Source: an uncultured Acetobacteraceae bacterium (GTDB lineage Bacteria; Pseudomonadota; Alphaproteobacteria; Acetobacterales; Acetobacteraceae). From it: DNA of 64,000 bases. Below, piece after piece: positions 1 to 11,076 of this stretch. Each line of letters opens with the position of its first letter. Position 1 is the stretch's first letter. A model generated the notes under the pieces. It was not told where the DNA came from and made no database searches. It worked only from the letters and a program-made list of their open reading frames with translations. Location of the stretch: contig CAIVPZ010000125.1 in the NCBI GenBank assembly GCA_903907955.1, forward strand, positions 26,900 to 90,899, in the 5' to 3' direction. The position numbers were made by a program, and so were the translations under genes.

Positions 1-1405
1 CCTGCAGGGTGGCGAGCTGGCCGGGCAGGGCGGCGGCCCACTGGGTGATGTTGCCGGCGCCCAGGCACAGCACGAAGTCGCCGGAGCGGGCGATGGCGTG
101 GATCATTTCGGCCAGGTGCTCCGGGCCGGGCAGCGGCACCACGCTGCGGTGGCCGTGCGCGCGCAAGCCCTCCACCAGCCCGTCGCGGTCCATGCCGGGG
201 ATGGGGGGTTCGCCCGCCGCATAGACATCGGCCACGATCACCGTGCCGGCGTCGTTCATGCAGGTGCAGAACTCCTCGAACAGCGAGCGCAGCCGGGTGA
301 AGCGGTGCGGCTGCACCACCGCCACCACGTCGCGCGCGCCGGCCTGCCGCGCCGCCTTCAGCACCGCGGCGATCTCCACCGGGTGGTGGCCGTAATCGTC
401 GATGATGGTGATGCCGCCGGCCTCGCCGACCTTGGTGAACCGCCGCTTGACGCCGCGGAAGCTGGCGAAGGCGCTGCGCAGGGTGACGTCGTCGATCTCC
501 ATCTCGGCGGCGATGGCGACCGCGGCGAGCGCGTTCTGCACGTTGTGGCTGCCCAGCATGGGCAGGCGGAACGGTCCCATCCGCCGCGAGCGGTTGCGCG
601 CCCGGTCGGTCACCGTCACCTCGAAGGTCGCCCCCATGCGGTCCGACACCAGCTTGTCGGCGCGCACATCGGCCTGCGGCGAGAACCCGTAGGTGATGAT
701 GCGCCGGTCCGACAGCCGCGGGATCATCTGCTGCACCGCCGGATGGTCGATGCACAGCACGGCGAACCCGTAGAACGGGATGTTCTGCACGAAGTGCTCG
801 AAGCCGGCGAGCATCGCCTCCGGGGTGCCCCAGTGGTCCAGGTGCTCGGGGTCCATGTTGGTGACCACCGCGATGGTGGCCGGCAGGCGCAGGAAGCTGC
901 CGTCGCTTTCGTCCGCCTCCACCACCATCCAGTCGCCGGCGCCCAGGCGGGTGTTGCTGCCGTAGGCGTTGATGATGCCGCCGTTGATGACGGTGGGGTC
1001 GAGATGCGCCGCTTCCAGCACCGCCGCCACCAGGCTGGTGGTGGTGGTCTTGCCGTGGGTGCCGCCGACCGCCACCGCCCAGCGCAGGCGCATCAGCTCG
1101 GCCAGCATCTCGGCGCGCCGCACCACCGGGATCAGCCGGGCACGGGCGGCCTGCACCTCGGGGTTGTCCGGCTTCACCGCGGTGGACACCACCACCACCT
1201 GCGCCGCCCCCAGGTTGCGCGCGTCGTGGCCGACCTGCACGGCAATGCCCGACTCGCGCAGCCGACGGACATTGGCGCTTTCGGCGAGGTCGCTGCCCTG
1301 CACCAGGTAGCCCAGGTTGTGCAGCACCTCGGCGATGCCGGACATGCCGATGCCGCCGATGCCGACGAAATGGATGATACCGATGGAAAGCGGCAGCGCC
1401 CTCAT
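1..1405 (-). CDS. murC: UDP-N-acetylmuramate--L-alanine ligase MurC (3' end cut by window)
   Basis: Cytoplasmic Mur ligase that joins L-alanine to UDP-MurNAc using ATP, the first step of peptidoglycan stem-peptide assembly. The N-terminus reads [20 protein letters not shown], a glycine-rich nucleotide-binding start typical of MurC. The ATP loop GGTHGKTTT lies near residues 114-122, followed by the central-domain [11 protein letters not shown] stretch and a C-terminal YGHHPVEI motif. The window holds 468 codons, so only the last few residues of a normal MurC are missing. Its ATG overlaps the murG stop by 4 bases (ATGA), so translation is probably coupled. It is the last gene of the dcw run seen here; ddl, murB, ftsQ, ftsA and ftsZ may follow outside the window. 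Confidence 0.95.
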   Translation of the reverse strand, partial: MRALPLSIGIIHFVGIGGIGMSGIAEVLHNLGYLVQGSDLAESANVRRLRESGIAVQVGHDARNLGAAQVVVVSTAVKPDNPEVQAARARLIPVVRRAEMLAELMRLRWAVAVGGTHGKTTTTSLVAAVLEAAHLDPTVINGGIINAYGSNTRLGAGDWMVVEADESDGSFLRLPATIAVVTNMDPEHLDHWGTPEAMLAGFEHFVQNIPFYGFAVLCIDHPAVQQMIPRLSDRRIITYGFSPQADVRADKLVSDRMGATFEVTVTDRARNRSRRMGPFRLPMLGSHNVQNALAAVAIAAEMEIDDVTLRSAFASFRGVKRRFTKVGEAGGITIIDDYGHHPVEIAAVLKAARQAGARDVVAVVQPHRFTRLRSLFEEFCTCMNDAGTVIVADVYAAGEPPIPGMDRDGLVEGLRAHGHRSVVPLPGPEHLAEMIHAIARSGDFVLCLGAGNITQWAAALPGQLATLQ

Positions 1406-2550
1406 GGAACGGTGTCCTGTGCGATGGTGAGTTCCACGAGATCGGCCAGCCGGCTGGCCGCATCGGCGATGCCGCAGCCGGCGGCGGCGCGCGCCGCCGC
1501 GGTCAGCAGTGCCGGCGCAGCGGCCAGGCCGAGGATGCGGCTGGCCAGCGCGACGGCGGTAAACGCCGGCTGTGGCACCAGGAAGGCGCCGCCGGCCTGT
1601 TCGAGCGCCCGGGCATTGGCGGTCTGGTGGTCGTCGATGGCGCCGGGCAGCGGCACCAGGATGGCGGGCCGCCCGGCCACCGCCAGCTCGGCCACCGTCG
1701 AGGCGCCGGCGCGCGCCACCACCAGATGCGCCGCGGCCAGCCGGTCGGCCACATCGGTGAAGAACGGTGCCAGATCGACGGCGATGCCGGTGCCGGCATA
1801 GGCGGCGCGCACCCGCTCGAGGTCCTCGGCGCGGCATTGCTGCGTCACCGCCAGCCGCGCCCGCAGCCCCTCCGGCAGCGATCCGAGCGCGGCCGGCACC
1901 ACGTCGCTGAACACCCGCGCGCCGAGCGAGCCGCCCAGCACCAGCAGGCGGAACGGCCCGCCCGCTGTCGGCGCGGCGTAGCCCTGGCCGGCCAGGGCCG
2001 CCAGCGCCGGCCGCACCGGATTGCCGGTCAGCATCGTGCACACGCCGCCCGCCACCCGGGCGGTGTCGGCATGGCTCAGCGCCAGCACGTCGGCCACCCG
2101 CGCCAGCAGCCGGTTGGCCCGGCCGAGCACGGCGTTCTGCTCGTGCAACAGGATGCGCGGCCGGCGCGGTTGCGCGGATTGCCCGCTTCCGGCACGCCGG
2201 AACCGCGCCGCCAGCACCGGCGCCACCGCCGGATAGCCGCCGAAGCCGATCACCGCTTCCGCCGCGACCGCACGCAGCCGCCGCCGCGCCGCGATGGTGC
2301 CGAGCGCCAGCCCGAGCGCCGCCGCGAATCCGCGCAGCAGGCCCCGCCCGGCGATGCCGGCGCCGCGCAGCACGAATTGCTCCTGCCCCGCAAAAACCGG
2401 GCTGGCCAGCGCGCCCGACCGCGCATCGGTCATCAGCGCGATCCGCCACCCGCGCCGCAGCAACTCGGCCGCTAGCGCCTCGGCCGGGAACAGATGTCCC
2501 CCGGTGCCGCCGGCGGCGATCACGATCGGACGATCCACCGGGCCCCTCAC
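1402..2550 (-). CDS. murG: UDP-GlcNAc:undecaprenyl-PP-MurNAc-pentapeptide GlcNAc transferase MurG
   Basis: Peripheral membrane glycosyltransferase that converts lipid I to lipid II. The N-terminal loop [12 protein letters not shown] (residues 12-23) is the family signature that contacts the lipid-linked acceptor. [18 protein letters not shown] opens the second Rossmann domain, and a stretch ending [14 protein letters not shown] binds UDP-GlcNAc. I chose the GTG at 2550 because it overlaps the ftsW stop as GTGA, as at the other junctions. A GTG at 2538, with AGGGG just upstream, would give a protein 4 residues shorter and is also possible. About 382 aa, slightly longer than E. coli MurG. Confidence 0.95.
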   Translation of the reverse strand: MRGPVDRPIVIAAGGTGGHLFPAEALAAELLRRGWRIALMTDARSGALASPVFAGQEQFVLRGAGIAGRGLLRGFAAALGLALGTIAARRRLRAVAAEAVIGFGGYPAVAPVLAARFRRAGSGQSAQPRRPRILLHEQNAVLGRANRLLARVADVLALSHADTARVAGGVCTMLTGNPVRPALAALAGQGYAAPTAGGPFRLLVLGGSLGARVFSDVVPAALGSLPEGLRARLAVTQQCRAEDLERVRAAYAGTGIAVDLAPFFTDVADRLAAAHLVVARAGASTVAELAVAGRPAILVPLPGAIDDHQTANARALEQAGGAFLVPQPAFTAVALASRILGLAAAPALLTAAARAAAGCGIADAASRLADLVELTIAQDTVP

Positions 2551-3719
2551 AGCAATTCCCCGCCGTGCCGCCTGCGGGTCAGCGCCAGCAGCATGCCGAT
2601 GCCCAGCGCCACCGCCAGCACCGACGAGCCGCCATAGCTCAGGAACGGCAAGGTCATGCCCTTGGTGGGGATCAGCGCCAGGGTGGAGGCCATGTTGACG
2701 AACGCCTGCAGGCCGAAGCTGGCCACCAGCCCGGTTGCCGCCAGGATGACGAACAGGTCCGACTCGCCGAGCAGCCGCAGCAGCCCGCGCAGCACGATGA
2801 AGGCGAACAGCCCCAGGATGATCAGGCACAGCACCATGCCGAATTCCTCGCCGGCCACGGCGAACACGGTGTCGGCATGGGCGTCCGGCAGCACGTCCTT
2901 CACCCGGCCCTCGCCGGGGCCGCGGCCCCACAGCCCGCCGTTGCCGAACGCCTCCAGCGAGCGCATCACCTGATAGTTCTGCATCAGGTCGGCGCCCGGC
3001 GCCCCCGGGTGGAGGCCGCCCGGGGGCGTGTGGGACGACTGCGACAGGAAGTTCAGCACCCTTGCGTGCACGTGCGGGAAGAAGATGAAGGCGGCAACCG
3101 CCGCCCCGGCCATGCCGGCCAGCCCGATGCCCACCAGCACGATGTTCAGCCCGCCGACGAAAAGCTGGGTGAAGAACACGCCCGAGATCACCGCCAGCAT
3201 GCCGATATCGGGCTGCGACTTCAGCAGCACCGCAATCACCGCGAACCCCCCGAAGGCCACCAGCATGCCGGGGAAGCCGGCCGTCCGCTTGCCCTCGGCC
3301 ATCAGCCAGGCGGCCACCACGGCGAAGCACGGCTTCACGAATTCGCTCGGCTGCAGCGACATTCCGGGCAGCGCGATCCAGCGCCGCGCGCCCTTGATCT
3401 CCACCCCCGCCACCAGGGTCAGCGCGGTCAGCGCCAGCGCGATCAGGCACCCCGCCAGCGCCACCCGCCGCACCCCGCGCGGCGACAGCAGCGACACCAC
3501 CACCACGATCGCCCCGGCCAGGCTGAGGAAGAACACCTGCTTGAGGATGAAGATGTCGCGCGACTGGTTGATGCGCTCGGCCACCGCGGGGCTGGCCGCC
3601 AGCATCATGACGTAGCCGAGCCCGATCAGCGTGCCGATCGCCAGCAGCGTCCAGCGGTCCACCGTCCACCACCAGCGGCCCAGCAGCGAGGTATCGGCGC
3701 GCGACAGCGGCGGCAGCAT
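2547..3719 (-). CDS. ftsW: peptidoglycan glycosyltransferase FtsW
   Basis: SEDS-family integral membrane protein that polymerises lipid II at the division septum together with FtsI. The 390-aa product has about ten hydrophobic segments. Conserved SEDS stretches are present: [30 protein letters not shown] near the C-terminus, and the [20 protein letters not shown] loop region. It lies between murD and murG. The ATG sits directly after the murD stop region, consistent with one transcript. RodA is the main alternative in this family, but the dcw position points to FtsW. Confidence 0.95.
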   Translation of the reverse strand: MLPPLSRADTSLLGRWWWTVDRWTLLAIGTLIGLGYVMMLAASPAVAERINQSRDIFILKQVFFLSLAGAIVVVVSLLSPRGVRRVALAGCLIALALTALTLVAGVEIKGARRWIALPGMSLQPSEFVKPCFAVVAAWLMAEGKRTAGFPGMLVAFGGFAVIAVLLKSQPDIGMLAVISGVFFTQLFVGGLNIVLVGIGLAGMAGAAVAAFIFFPHVHARVLNFLSQSSHTPPGGLHPGAPGADLMQNYQVMRSLEAFGNGGLWGRGPGEGRVKDVLPDAHADTVFAVAGEEFGMVLCLIILGLFAFIVLRGLLRLLGESDLFVILAATGLVASFGLQAFVNMASTLALIPTKGMTLPFLSYGGSSVLAVALGIGMLLALTRRRHGGELL

Positions 3720-5111
3720 CTACGCACCCTCCGCGCTGGTCGGGCGGGCGGCGGCTTCGGCGATGGCGCCGGCCAGCGCGCGGAACCGGTCGCCGCGCTG
3801 GTCGAACCCGGTGAACTGGTCCCACGAGGCGCAGGCCGGCGACAGCAGCACAACCGGCGCCGCGCCGCCGCGCGCCGCCTCCCAGCCCTGCGCCACCGCG
3901 GCCTCCAGCGTGCCGACATCGCGGAACGGCACGCCGTGGGTGGCGAGCGTGGCCGCCAGCATGTCGGCATCCCGCCCGATCAGCAGGGCCAGGGCGATGC
4001 GCGGAAAGAACGGATGCAGGCTTTCGATGCCGCCGGCCTTGGCCATGCCGCCGGCGATCCACACCACCCGGTCGTGGCAGCCCAGCGCGCGGGCGGTGGA
4101 ATCGGCGTTGGTTGCCTTGCTGTCGTTGATGAACAGCACGCCGCCGGCCTCGGCCACCCGCTCCTGGCGGTGCGCCAGCCCCGGATAGGAGGCGATGCCC
4201 GCGGCGATGTCCGCCCGGCTGACCCCGAGCGCCAACGCCAGCGCCGCCGCCGCCGCCGCATTCTGCGTATTGTGTGCCCCGGGCAGTGCCCGCGCGGGGG
4301 CGAGATCGGCGATCGGGCCGTCGGCGTCGCGCAGCATCGTTCCCTCGGCCCACACATCGGCCGGGCCTTCGCCGGACACCGTCACCAGCCGCGCCGCCGC
4401 GCCGCGCAACGTCCGGGCCATCTCGCGCGAAAGCGCATCGTCGAAGCCCACCACCGCGGTGTCGGCGGCGGTCTGGCGTTCGAAGATCGCCCGCTTGGCC
4501 CGGGCATAGCCCGCCATGTCGCCATGGCGGTCGATATGATCGGCGCTGAGGTTGAGCATGGCCGCCGCATCGAACCGTATAGTTTCGAGTCGCTCCAACA
4601 TGTAGGAGGACATTTCCAGCACGTACACCCCATCTTGGGGTAGCAGCGGCAGAGCCAGGGCGGCGGTGCCGAGGTTTCCGCCCGCCGCCACCGGCCGTCC
4701 GGCGCCCTCAAGGATGTGTGCCAGCAGCGCCGTGGTGGTGGATTTGCCGTTGGTGCCGGTAATGCCGGCGAACCGCGCCGCCGAGCCGGCAGCCCGCACC
4801 GCGCGGAACAGCAGCTCGGCATCCGACAGGATCGGCACCCCGGCGGCCCGCGCCTGCGCCGCGATCGGGTGCGCCGACGGCAGCCGGTGCGGAATGCCGG
4901 GCGACAGCACCAGCGCCTCCAGCTCCGCCACCTCCGGCCTGGCCACCGTCACGCCGGCCGCGACCGCTGCCTCGCGCGCCGCCGGCTTGTCATCCCAGGC
5001 CACCACGCCGGCGCCCATGGCCTGCAACGCCTGCGCCGCCGGCAGCCCGTTGCGGCCCAGCCCGACCACGGCAAACCGCCGTCCCGCAAAGATGTCGCGT
5101 GGGAACATCAT
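3720..5111 (-). CDS. murD: UDP-N-acetylmuramoylalanine--D-glutamate ligase MurD
   Basis: Cytoplasmic Mur ligase that adds D-glutamate to UDP-MurNAc-L-Ala. It has an N-terminal Rossmann start ([14 protein letters not shown]), the ATP loop [12 protein letters not shown] at about residues 116-127, and the central [12 protein letters not shown] motif. The C-terminal domain has [12 protein letters not shown] and [12 protein letters not shown], both MurD hallmarks. The ATG at 5111 overlaps the mraY stop (ATGA), which gives 463 aa. A second ATG immediately follows at 5108. Confidence 0.95.
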   Translation of the reverse strand: MMFPRDIFAGRRFAVVGLGRNGLPAAQALQAMGAGVVAWDDKPAAREAAVAAGVTVARPEVAELEALVLSPGIPHRLPSAHPIAAQARAAGVPILSDAELLFRAVRAAGSAARFAGITGTNGKSTTTALLAHILEGAGRPVAAGGNLGTAALALPLLPQDGVYVLEMSSYMLERLETIRFDAAAMLNLSADHIDRHGDMAGYARAKRAIFERQTAADTAVVGFDDALSREMARTLRGAAARLVTVSGEGPADVWAEGTMLRDADGPIADLAPARALPGAHNTQNAAAAAALALALGVSRADIAAGIASYPGLAHRQERVAEAGGVLFINDSKATNADSTARALGCHDRVVWIAGGMAKAGGIESLHPFFPRIALALLIGRDADMLAATLATHGVPFRDVGTLEAAVAQGWEAARGGAAPVVLLSPACASWDQFTGFDQRGDRFRALAGAIAEAAARPTSAEGA

Positions 5112-6196
5112 CGGATCTTCAGGGTCCCCAGCCCGATCAGGGCAAGAATGACGGCGACGATCCAGAAGCGGATGACGATGGTGGCTTCCGCCCAGCCCTT
5201 CTTCTCGAAATGGTGGTGCAGCGGCGCCATCAGGAACACCCGCCGCCCGGTGCGCTTGAACCAGAACACCTGCACGATCACGCTGACCGTCTCGACCACG
5301 AACAGCCCGCCGACGATGCCCAGCACCACCTCGTGCTTGGTTGCCACCGCCACCGCCCCCAGCGCGCCGCCCAGCGCCAGCGCCCCGGTATCGCCCATGA
5401 ACACCGCCGCCGGCGGCGCGTTGAACCACAGGAACCCCAGCCCGGCGCCGATCAGCGCCGAGCAGAACACCGCCAGTTCACCCACGCCGGGCACGAAGTT
5501 CAGCTGCAGGTAGTCGGAGAAGATGCGGTTGCCCACCAGATAGGCGATCAGCGCGAACACGCCGGCGGCGATGATGGTCGGCACGATCGCCAGCCCGTCG
5601 AGTCCGTCGGTCAGGTTCACCGCGTTGGAGAAGCCCAGCATCACGATCATCGCCACCAGCGGGAAGGCGAAGCCGAGCGGGATCAGGATTTCCTTGAACA
5701 CCGGCACGGCGAAGCCGGTCGCCAGCGGCTCGCGGGTCAGCAGCATCAGGGCGATGCCGGCCGCCAGCCCCATGCCGCATTGCAGCCACAGCTTGCCGCG
5801 CGCCGACAGGCCGCGGTAATTCGCCTTCGACAACTTGATGTAGTCGTCAATGAAGCCGACCGCGCCGTAGCCCAGGGTCAGCAGCAGCACCACCCACACA
5901 TAGCCGTTGAGCAGGTTGGCCCAGAGCAGGGTGGAGAACGACAGCGACGCCAGGATCAGCACGCCGCCCATGGTCGGCGTGCCCTTCTTCTCCACCAGAT
6001 GCCGCGCCGGCCCGTCCGGGCGGATCGGCTGGCCGTTGGTCTGCACCGATTTCAGCCAGCGGATGAACACCGGCCCGAGCGCCAGGCTGAGCACCAGCGC
6101 GGTCAGGCAGGCCGCCCCCGACCGGAAGGTCAGGTAGCGGAACAGGTTGAACAGGATGAACTGCTCGGCCAGCGGCGAGAACAGATTGTAGAGCAT
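5108..6196 (-). CDS. mraY: phospho-N-acetylmuramoyl-pentapeptide-transferase MraY
   Basis: Integral membrane enzyme that transfers phospho-MurNAc-pentapeptide to undecaprenyl phosphate, forming lipid I. The 362-aa sequence has about ten membrane segments. The three catalytic acidic signatures are visible: FIDDYIK (Asp117-Asp118), NLTDGLDGL (Asp197, Asp200) and FMGDTGAL (Asp269). The early KKGTPTMGG loop is also typical. The start overlaps the murF stop by one base-shared ATGA. Confidence 0.96.
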   Translation of the reverse strand: MLYNLFSPLAEQFILFNLFRYLTFRSGAACLTALVLSLALGPVFIRWLKSVQTNGQPIRPDGPARHLVEKKGTPTMGGVLILASLSFSTLLWANLLNGYVWVVLLLTLGYGAVGFIDDYIKLSKANYRGLSARGKLWLQCGMGLAAGIALMLLTREPLATGFAVPVFKEILIPLGFAFPLVAMIVMLGFSNAVNLTDGLDGLAIVPTIIAAGVFALIAYLVGNRIFSDYLQLNFVPGVGELAVFCSALIGAGLGFLWFNAPPAAVFMGDTGALALGGALGAVAVATKHEVVLGIVGGLFVVETVSVIVQVFWFKRTGRRVFLMAPLHHHFEKKGWAEATIVIRFWIVAVILALIGLGTLKIR

Positions 6197-7590
6197 CAGG
6201 CCGCCCCTCTCGCCGGCATCCGGGGCGACTGGTCTTCAATCGCCTGCACCACCAGCTTCATGCGGCTGCCCAGGCTGCCCTTGACCAGCACCGCGTCGCC
6301 GTTCCGCAGCGCCGCCGCCACCAGCGGCGCCAGCGCCGCCGCGGTGTCGGCATGCGCGCCGCGCAGCCCCGGCGGCACCGCCGCGTGCAGCCCCGCCATC
6401 AATGGCCCGCAGGTGAACAGCAGATCGGCGCTGCCCACCACGTCGGCGGCGAGGGCGGCATGTTCGGCCGGCCCCTGCGCGCCCAGTTCGAGCATGTCGC
6501 CCAGCACGGCGATGCGCCGCGCCGCCGGCTGCAAAGCCAGCACCGCGAGCGCCGCGCGCACCGAGGCGCCCGATGCGTTGTAGCTCTCGTCCGCCAGCAG
6601 CGCTTCCCCGCCGGGCACGCGCACGCGCCGGCGCACGCCGCGGCCGGCGACCGGCGCGAACCCGGCCAGCGCCTCGGCGCCGCGCGCGGCATCCGCCCCC
6701 AGGGCGGCGGCGGCGAGCAGGGCGGCGGTCGCATTCATCGCCATGTGCCGTCCCGGCGCGGCCAGCCGGAAGCGCAGCGTGCGGCCGAGAATGTCGGCGG
6801 TGACATCGGTGCCGTCGGCGTCGGAAGCGGCTTGCAGCAGCCGTCCGTCGGCGGTCGCGGCGGTGCCGAAGGTCAGCACCCGCGCCGCCCCCGCGCCGGC
6901 CCGCAGCCGGTCCAGCAGCGGCGAATCGCCGGGCAGCACCACCGCGCCACCGGGTTCCAGCCCGTGCACGATGGCGATCTTCTCATCGGCGATCGCCTCG
7001 ATGCTGCCGAGGTGGCCGACATGCGTGGCCTCCACCGCCGTCACCACCGCGACCCGTGGCCTTGCCAGCCGGGCCAGCGGGGCGATCTCGCCGGCATGGT
7101 TCATGCCGATCTCGATCACGCAGGTGTCCGCCGCGGCGGGCAGGCGGGCCAGCGTCAACGGCACCCCCCAGTGGTTGTTGTAGGAGGCTTCGGCGGCATG
7201 GGTTTGTCCTTGGGCAGCCAGAATGGTACGGAGCATTTCCTTGGTGGTGGTCTTGCCGACCGAGCCGGTCACCGCCACCACCGCGCCGCCGAACCGCGAG
7301 CGGGCAAAGCCGCCGAGCCGGTTCAGCGCCGCCAGCGTGTCATCGACGATCAGCAGGGGGGCCTCCGCCGCCACGCCGACCGGCAGCCAGGCCACCAGTG
7401 CCCCGCCGGCGCCGCGCGCCAGCGCATCGGCGACGAAGGCATGGCCGTTGCGGGCCTCGCCGTGCAGCGCCACGAACAGGTCGCCGGGCCGCAGGGTCCG
7501 GGTATCGATCGACACGCCGTTGGCGGCGAACGGGGTCCGCATCACCCCGCCCGTCGCCTCGACCAGGTCGGCGGCGGTCCAGAGCGTCAT
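6196..7590 (-). CDS. murF: UDP-MurNAc-tripeptide--D-alanyl-D-alanine ligase MurF
   Basis: Cytoplasmic ligase that adds D-Ala-D-Ala to UDP-MurNAc-tripeptide. The N-terminal domain has the MurF pattern [17 protein letters not shown]. The ATP loop [13 protein letters not shown] lies at about residues 109-121, followed by [24 protein letters not shown] and [15 protein letters not shown] in later domains. 464 aa is in the family range. The ATG overlaps the murE stop as ATGA. Confidence 0.95.
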   Translation of the reverse strand: MTLWTAADLVEATGGVMRTPFAANGVSIDTRTLRPGDLFVALHGEARNGHAFVADALARGAGGALVAWLPVGVAAEAPLLIVDDTLAALNRLGGFARSRFGGAVVAVTGSVGKTTTKEMLRTILAAQGQTHAAEASYNNHWGVPLTLARLPAAADTCVIEIGMNHAGEIAPLARLARPRVAVVTAVEATHVGHLGSIEAIADEKIAIVHGLEPGGAVVLPGDSPLLDRLRAGAGAARVLTFGTAATADGRLLQAASDADGTDVTADILGRTLRFRLAAPGRHMAMNATAALLAAAALGADAARGAEALAGFAPVAGRGVRRRVRVPGGEALLADESYNASGASVRAALAVLALQPAARRIAVLGDMLELGAQGPAEHAALAADVVGSADLLFTCGPLMAGLHAAVPPGLRGAHADTAAALAPLVAAALRNGDAVLVKGSLGSRMKLVVQAIEDQSPRMPARGAA

Positions 7591-9113
7591 GGTTCCAGCC
7601 CCTGGCCGGGAGGAGGGGCGGCGCCCAGCAGCCGCCGCACCGTCTCCACATCATCGAACGGCAGCGTCACCCCGGCGATGGTCTGGCCCTGCTCGTGCCC
7701 CTTGCCGGCCACCGCCAGCACGTCGCCCGGCCGAAGCTCAGCCAGCGCCGCGGCGATCGCCGCTTCGCGCCCGCCGCCGTCGCGTCCCTGCGGGCAGCCC
7801 GCCAACACGGCGGCGCGAATCGCGGCCGGGTCCTCGCCGCGCGGATTGTCGTCGGTCACCACCACCACATCGGCCAGCCGGGCGGCGGCGGCCCCCATCA
7901 GCGGACGCTTGCCCGGGTCGCGGTCGCCGCCGGCGCCGAACACCAGGTGCAGCCGGCCGGTCGTATGCGGGCGCAGCGCCGTCAGCAGCCGTTCCAGTGC
8001 GTCCGGCGTGTGGGCGTAGTCCACATACACCGCCGCCCCGTTCGGCAGCCGCGCCGCCAGCTCCATCCGCCCGCGCACGCCGGTGAGGCCGCCAAGATGG
8101 TCGAACACGCCTTCCACCCCGGTTGCCTCGGCCAAAGCCGCCGCCAGCAATGCGTTATCCGCCTGGAACCGCCCGGGCAGCGGCAGCAGCAGCGTGCGGC
8201 GCACCCCGCCGGCCTCGATATCGAGTTCCTGCCCGTCCGCCAGCGGCGTCGCCCGCAGCAGCCGGATCGCCGTGCCGTGCGGGCCCACCGTGCCGAACCG
8301 AAGCCCGCGCCGCGCCGCCACGTCGCGCAGCGCCTCCATGCTTGCCGGGTCCAGCGCCGTGCTGGCCAGCGCCGGCGCGCCGGCCGGCAGCAGGTCGGTG
8401 AACAGCCGCAGCTTGGCGGCGCGGTAGTTTTCCGTCGTGCCGTGATAGTCGAGATGGTCGCGGGTGAGGTTGGTGAACGCCCCGGCCGCCAGCCGCACCC
8501 CGTCCAGCCGGAACTGGTCCAGCCCGTGCGAGGAGGCTTCCAGGGCGGCGTGCTGCACCCCCGCCCGCGCCAGCGCCGCCAGCGTTGCCGCCAGCGCCTC
8601 CGGGTCCGGCGTGGTCAGGCCGGGTCCGGGGGCAAACCCCGGGGCGCGCAGCCCCAGCGTGCCCAGGCTGGCGGCCGGATGCCCCGCCAGCGCCCAGAGC
8701 TGGCGCAGGAACTCCACCGTGCTGGTCTTGCCGTTGGTGCCGGTGACCGCCACCACCGTTGCCGGCTGCGCACCGGCCATCGCGGCGGCGATTTCCGCCA
8801 GCCGGCGGCGCGGTTCCGGATCGAGAATGAACGGCCGTGCCGGCACGCCCGCGGGCCAGGCGGTGCCCTCCGGTGCCAGCACCGCGGCGGCGCCGCGCGC
8901 CACCGCATCGGCAATGAAAATCCGACCGTCCAGCCGGGTGCCCGGCAGGGCGACGAACAGGAAACCGGTTTGCATGCGGCGGCTGTCGGCGCTCACGCCG
9001 GCAAAATCCAGCGCCGCGGCGGCATGCCAGTTGCGCGCCGCCCCGCTTGAGGCAGCGAGTCCGGGGATCGCCCGCATGAGGTCAGCGCACCGCAAGCTTG
9101 GCTCCGGCGGCAT
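7587..9113 (-). CDS. murE: UDP-MurNAc-L-Ala-D-Glu--meso-diaminopimelate ligase MurE
   Basis: Adds the third residue of the stem peptide. The ATP loop TGTNGKTS is at residues 124-131. The DNPR motif (residues 422-425, in TDDNPRGEDP) is the known determinant for meso-diaminopimelate, so the peptidoglycan is predicted to be the DAP type. I chose the longer start because LRCADLMRAIPGLA resembles the usual MurE N-terminus (xLxDLL). It overlaps ftsI by 32 bases. The alternative ATG at 9077 begins 4 bases after the ftsI stop and would lose 12 residues. Confidence 0.94.
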   Translation of the reverse strand: MPPEPSLRCADLMRAIPGLAASSGAARNWHAAAALDFAGVSADSRRMQTGFLFVALPGTRLDGRIFIADAVARGAAAVLAPEGTAWPAGVPARPFILDPEPRRRLAEIAAAMAGAQPATVVAVTGTNGKTSTVEFLRQLWALAGHPAASLGTLGLRAPGFAPGPGLTTPDPEALAATLAALARAGVQHAALEASSHGLDQFRLDGVRLAAGAFTNLTRDHLDYHGTTENYRAAKLRLFTDLLPAGAPALASTALDPASMEALRDVAARRGLRFGTVGPHGTAIRLLRATPLADGQELDIEAGGVRRTLLLPLPGRFQADNALLAAALAEATGVEGVFDHLGGLTGVRGRMELAARLPNGAAVYVDYAHTPDALERLLTALRPHTTGRLHLVFGAGGDRDPGKRPLMGAAAARLADVVVVTDDNPRGEDPAAIRAAVLAGCPQGRDGGGREAAIAAALAELRPGDVLAVAGKGHEQGQTIAGVTLPFDDVETVRRLLGAAPPPGQGLEP

Positions 9114-11076
9114 CTGCGTCGCGCCGCAGGTCGCGCGGCGCCGCCGGCGCGGCGGGCGGCGTGGCGGCCGGCATCGACGGGCGCGGCACCGCCGCCACCG
9201 GCGGCGCGGGTTTCACCGGCGGCGGCACCGGCGCGGGGGGCGGTTGTCTGGCGCCGGCCGGGGCGCCGGCGGGCCGTCCGGGTTGCAGCGGCTGGGCCAG
9301 CTGGGCGTTGATGGCGGGGACGTTGTCGGTTTCGGGCAGCAGCCCCAGCATCGGCCCGATCCGCGCAATCACCTTGCCGGCCGCCGGCGCACTCACCCAG
9401 CCGGCGGTGGCATAGCCGAAGGTTGCCTTGGTCGCGTGCGGCTCGTCGAGCATCATGTAGACGGCGTAGCGCGGCGCGTTCATCGGGAAGACGCTCATGA
9501 AGGCCGAGACGCGGGCGTTGCGGTTGTAGCCCTTGTGCGAAATCTTCTCCGCCGTGCCGGTCTTGCCGCCGACGAAATACCCCGGCACCTCGGCGGCCTT
9601 GCCGTAGCCGTCGGTCACCACCAGCCGCATCAGCCGGCGCATGATGTCCGAGGTGGATTGCTGCATCACCCGCGTGCCCTCGCGCGGCACGCCGGAGTCG
9701 CCCGCCAGCACGGTCGGGCGCATGTAGACGCCGCCATTGGCGATCGCCGCGGTGCCCGCCACCACATGCAGCGGCGTCACCGCGATGCCGTGGCCGAAGC
9801 CGATGGTCAGGGTGGCGATTTCCTTCCAGTTGGCGGCTGCCGGTGCCATCGGCGTGCGCGCCTCGGGCAGTTCGACCGGCAGCCGCTTCAGCATGCCCAT
9901 CTTTTCCATCCAGGCCCGCTGCAGCGTCCCCCCGGTGGCCTGGGCCATCTTGGCCGCGCCGATATTGGACGAGAAGGCAAGGATTTCGGGCACATACAGG
10001 AACCGGTGCTTGCCCTCGAAATCATTGATGGTGAAGCGGCCGATATGGATCGGCGCGCTGGCGTCGAAGCCGTTCCACAGGTTGACCACGCCGTTGTCGA
10101 GCGCCATCGACGCGGTTTGCAGCTTGAACGTGCTGCCCGGCTCGTAGTCGCCTTTGATGCAGCGGTTGAAACGATCGTCCTCGACGGTCTGGCCGAACAG
10201 GTTGGCGTCGTAGTCGGGCAGGCTGGTCAGGGCGATCACCTCGCCGGTGCGCACGTCCATGACGATGCCGCAGGCGCCGATGGCGCCGAACGTCTCCATC
10301 GCCGCCGACAGTTCTTCGCGCACCACCGCCTGCACATGCACGTCGATCGACAGGCGCAGCGGCGCGGCGTCGTCGCGCAGGCGCTGCTCGAAATACAGTT
10401 CAACCCCGGCGACGCCGTGGCCATCGACATCGACACCGCCCAGCACCTGGGCGGCAACCCGGCCGAACGGATAGCGGCGGCGCTCGGTGGTTTCGAAGGA
10501 GATGCCGGGGATGCCCAGCGCGTTGATCTGCATCTCCTGGCGCGGCGTGATCTGGCGGGCCAGGTAGACGAACTGCTTCTCGCTCGACAGCCGCTGGGCG
10601 ACCACCGCCTCGTCCAGCTCCGGCAGCACCCCCTTGAGCTTGTGGGCGGCATCGGCGGCGTCGATCAACTCGTGCGGGTTGGCGTAGACCGCCGCGGTCG
10701 GCAGCGAGATGGCCAGGATGTCGCCGTTGCGGTCGGTGATCATGGCGCGCCGGGAGTGCAGCAGCGGCTCCTGGGAAGCGCTCTGGCCGGCCGGCGGCGG
10801 CGGTGGCACGTGCACCCGGTCGGCCGGCAGCTTCTTCGGCAGCTTCGGGGCGATGATGGTGGCATCGGCCAGCTTCAGCGCCAGCGCCAGGAACAGCAGG
10901 GCAAAGCAGCCGGCGGAGAACAGCAGCCGTCCCTGCGAGCGGTCCAGGGCGCTGTTGCGCCCCGCGCCGGGCGCGGTCAGCCGCACCGTCTCCATGCGCG
11001 GCACCGAGGCGGCGCGCGGCGCGCCGAACCGGCGGGCCGGGGTGAGGGGGGAGGGCGTATCCGGCCAATCGCTCAT
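9082..11076 (-). CDS. ftsI: septal peptidoglycan transpeptidase FtsI (PBP3)
   Basis: Class B penicillin-binding protein that cross-links septal peptidoglycan as the partner of FtsW. A cytoplasmic tail of about 48 residues is followed by one membrane helix (about 50-70), a pedestal domain with YPFGRVAAQVLG, and the transpeptidase domain. Active-site motifs are STFK (Ser315-Lys318), SSN (369-371) and KTG (505-507). At 664 aa it is longer than E. coli FtsI because of a Pro/Ala-rich C-terminal tail of about 85 residues. The start overlaps the ftsL stop (ATGA). Confidence 0.95.
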   Translation of the reverse strand: MSDWPDTPSPLTPARRFGAPRAASVPRMETVRLTAPGAGRNSALDRSQGRLLFSAGCFALLFLALALKLADATIIAPKLPKKLPADRVHVPPPPPAGQSASQEPLLHSRRAMITDRNGDILAISLPTAAVYANPHELIDAADAAHKLKGVLPELDEAVVAQRLSSEKQFVYLARQITPRQEMQINALGIPGISFETTERRRYPFGRVAAQVLGGVDVDGHGVAGVELYFEQRLRDDAAPLRLSIDVHVQAVVREELSAAMETFGAIGACGIVMDVRTGEVIALTSLPDYDANLFGQTVEDDRFNRCIKGDYEPGSTFKLQTASMALDNGVVNLWNGFDASAPIHIGRFTINDFEGKHRFLYVPEILAFSSNIGAAKMAQATGGTLQRAWMEKMGMLKRLPVELPEARTPMAPAAANWKEIATLTIGFGHGIAVTPLHVVAGTAAIANGGVYMRPTVLAGDSGVPREGTRVMQQSTSDIMRRLMRLVVTDGYGKAAEVPGYFVGGKTGTAEKISHKGYNRNARVSAFMSVFPMNAPRYAVYMMLDEPHATKATFGYATAGWVSAPAAGKVIARIGPMLGLLPETDNVPAINAQLAQPLQPGRPAGAPAGARQPPPAPVPPPVKPAPPVAAVPRPSMPAATPPAAPAAPRDLRRDADAAGAKLAVR

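Noticed and set aside
98..4643. Long plus-strand open frames opposite murC-murD
   Set aside because: High-GC shadow frames, rich in His/Arg/Gly/Ala with no family resemblance, exactly opposite conserved mur genes.
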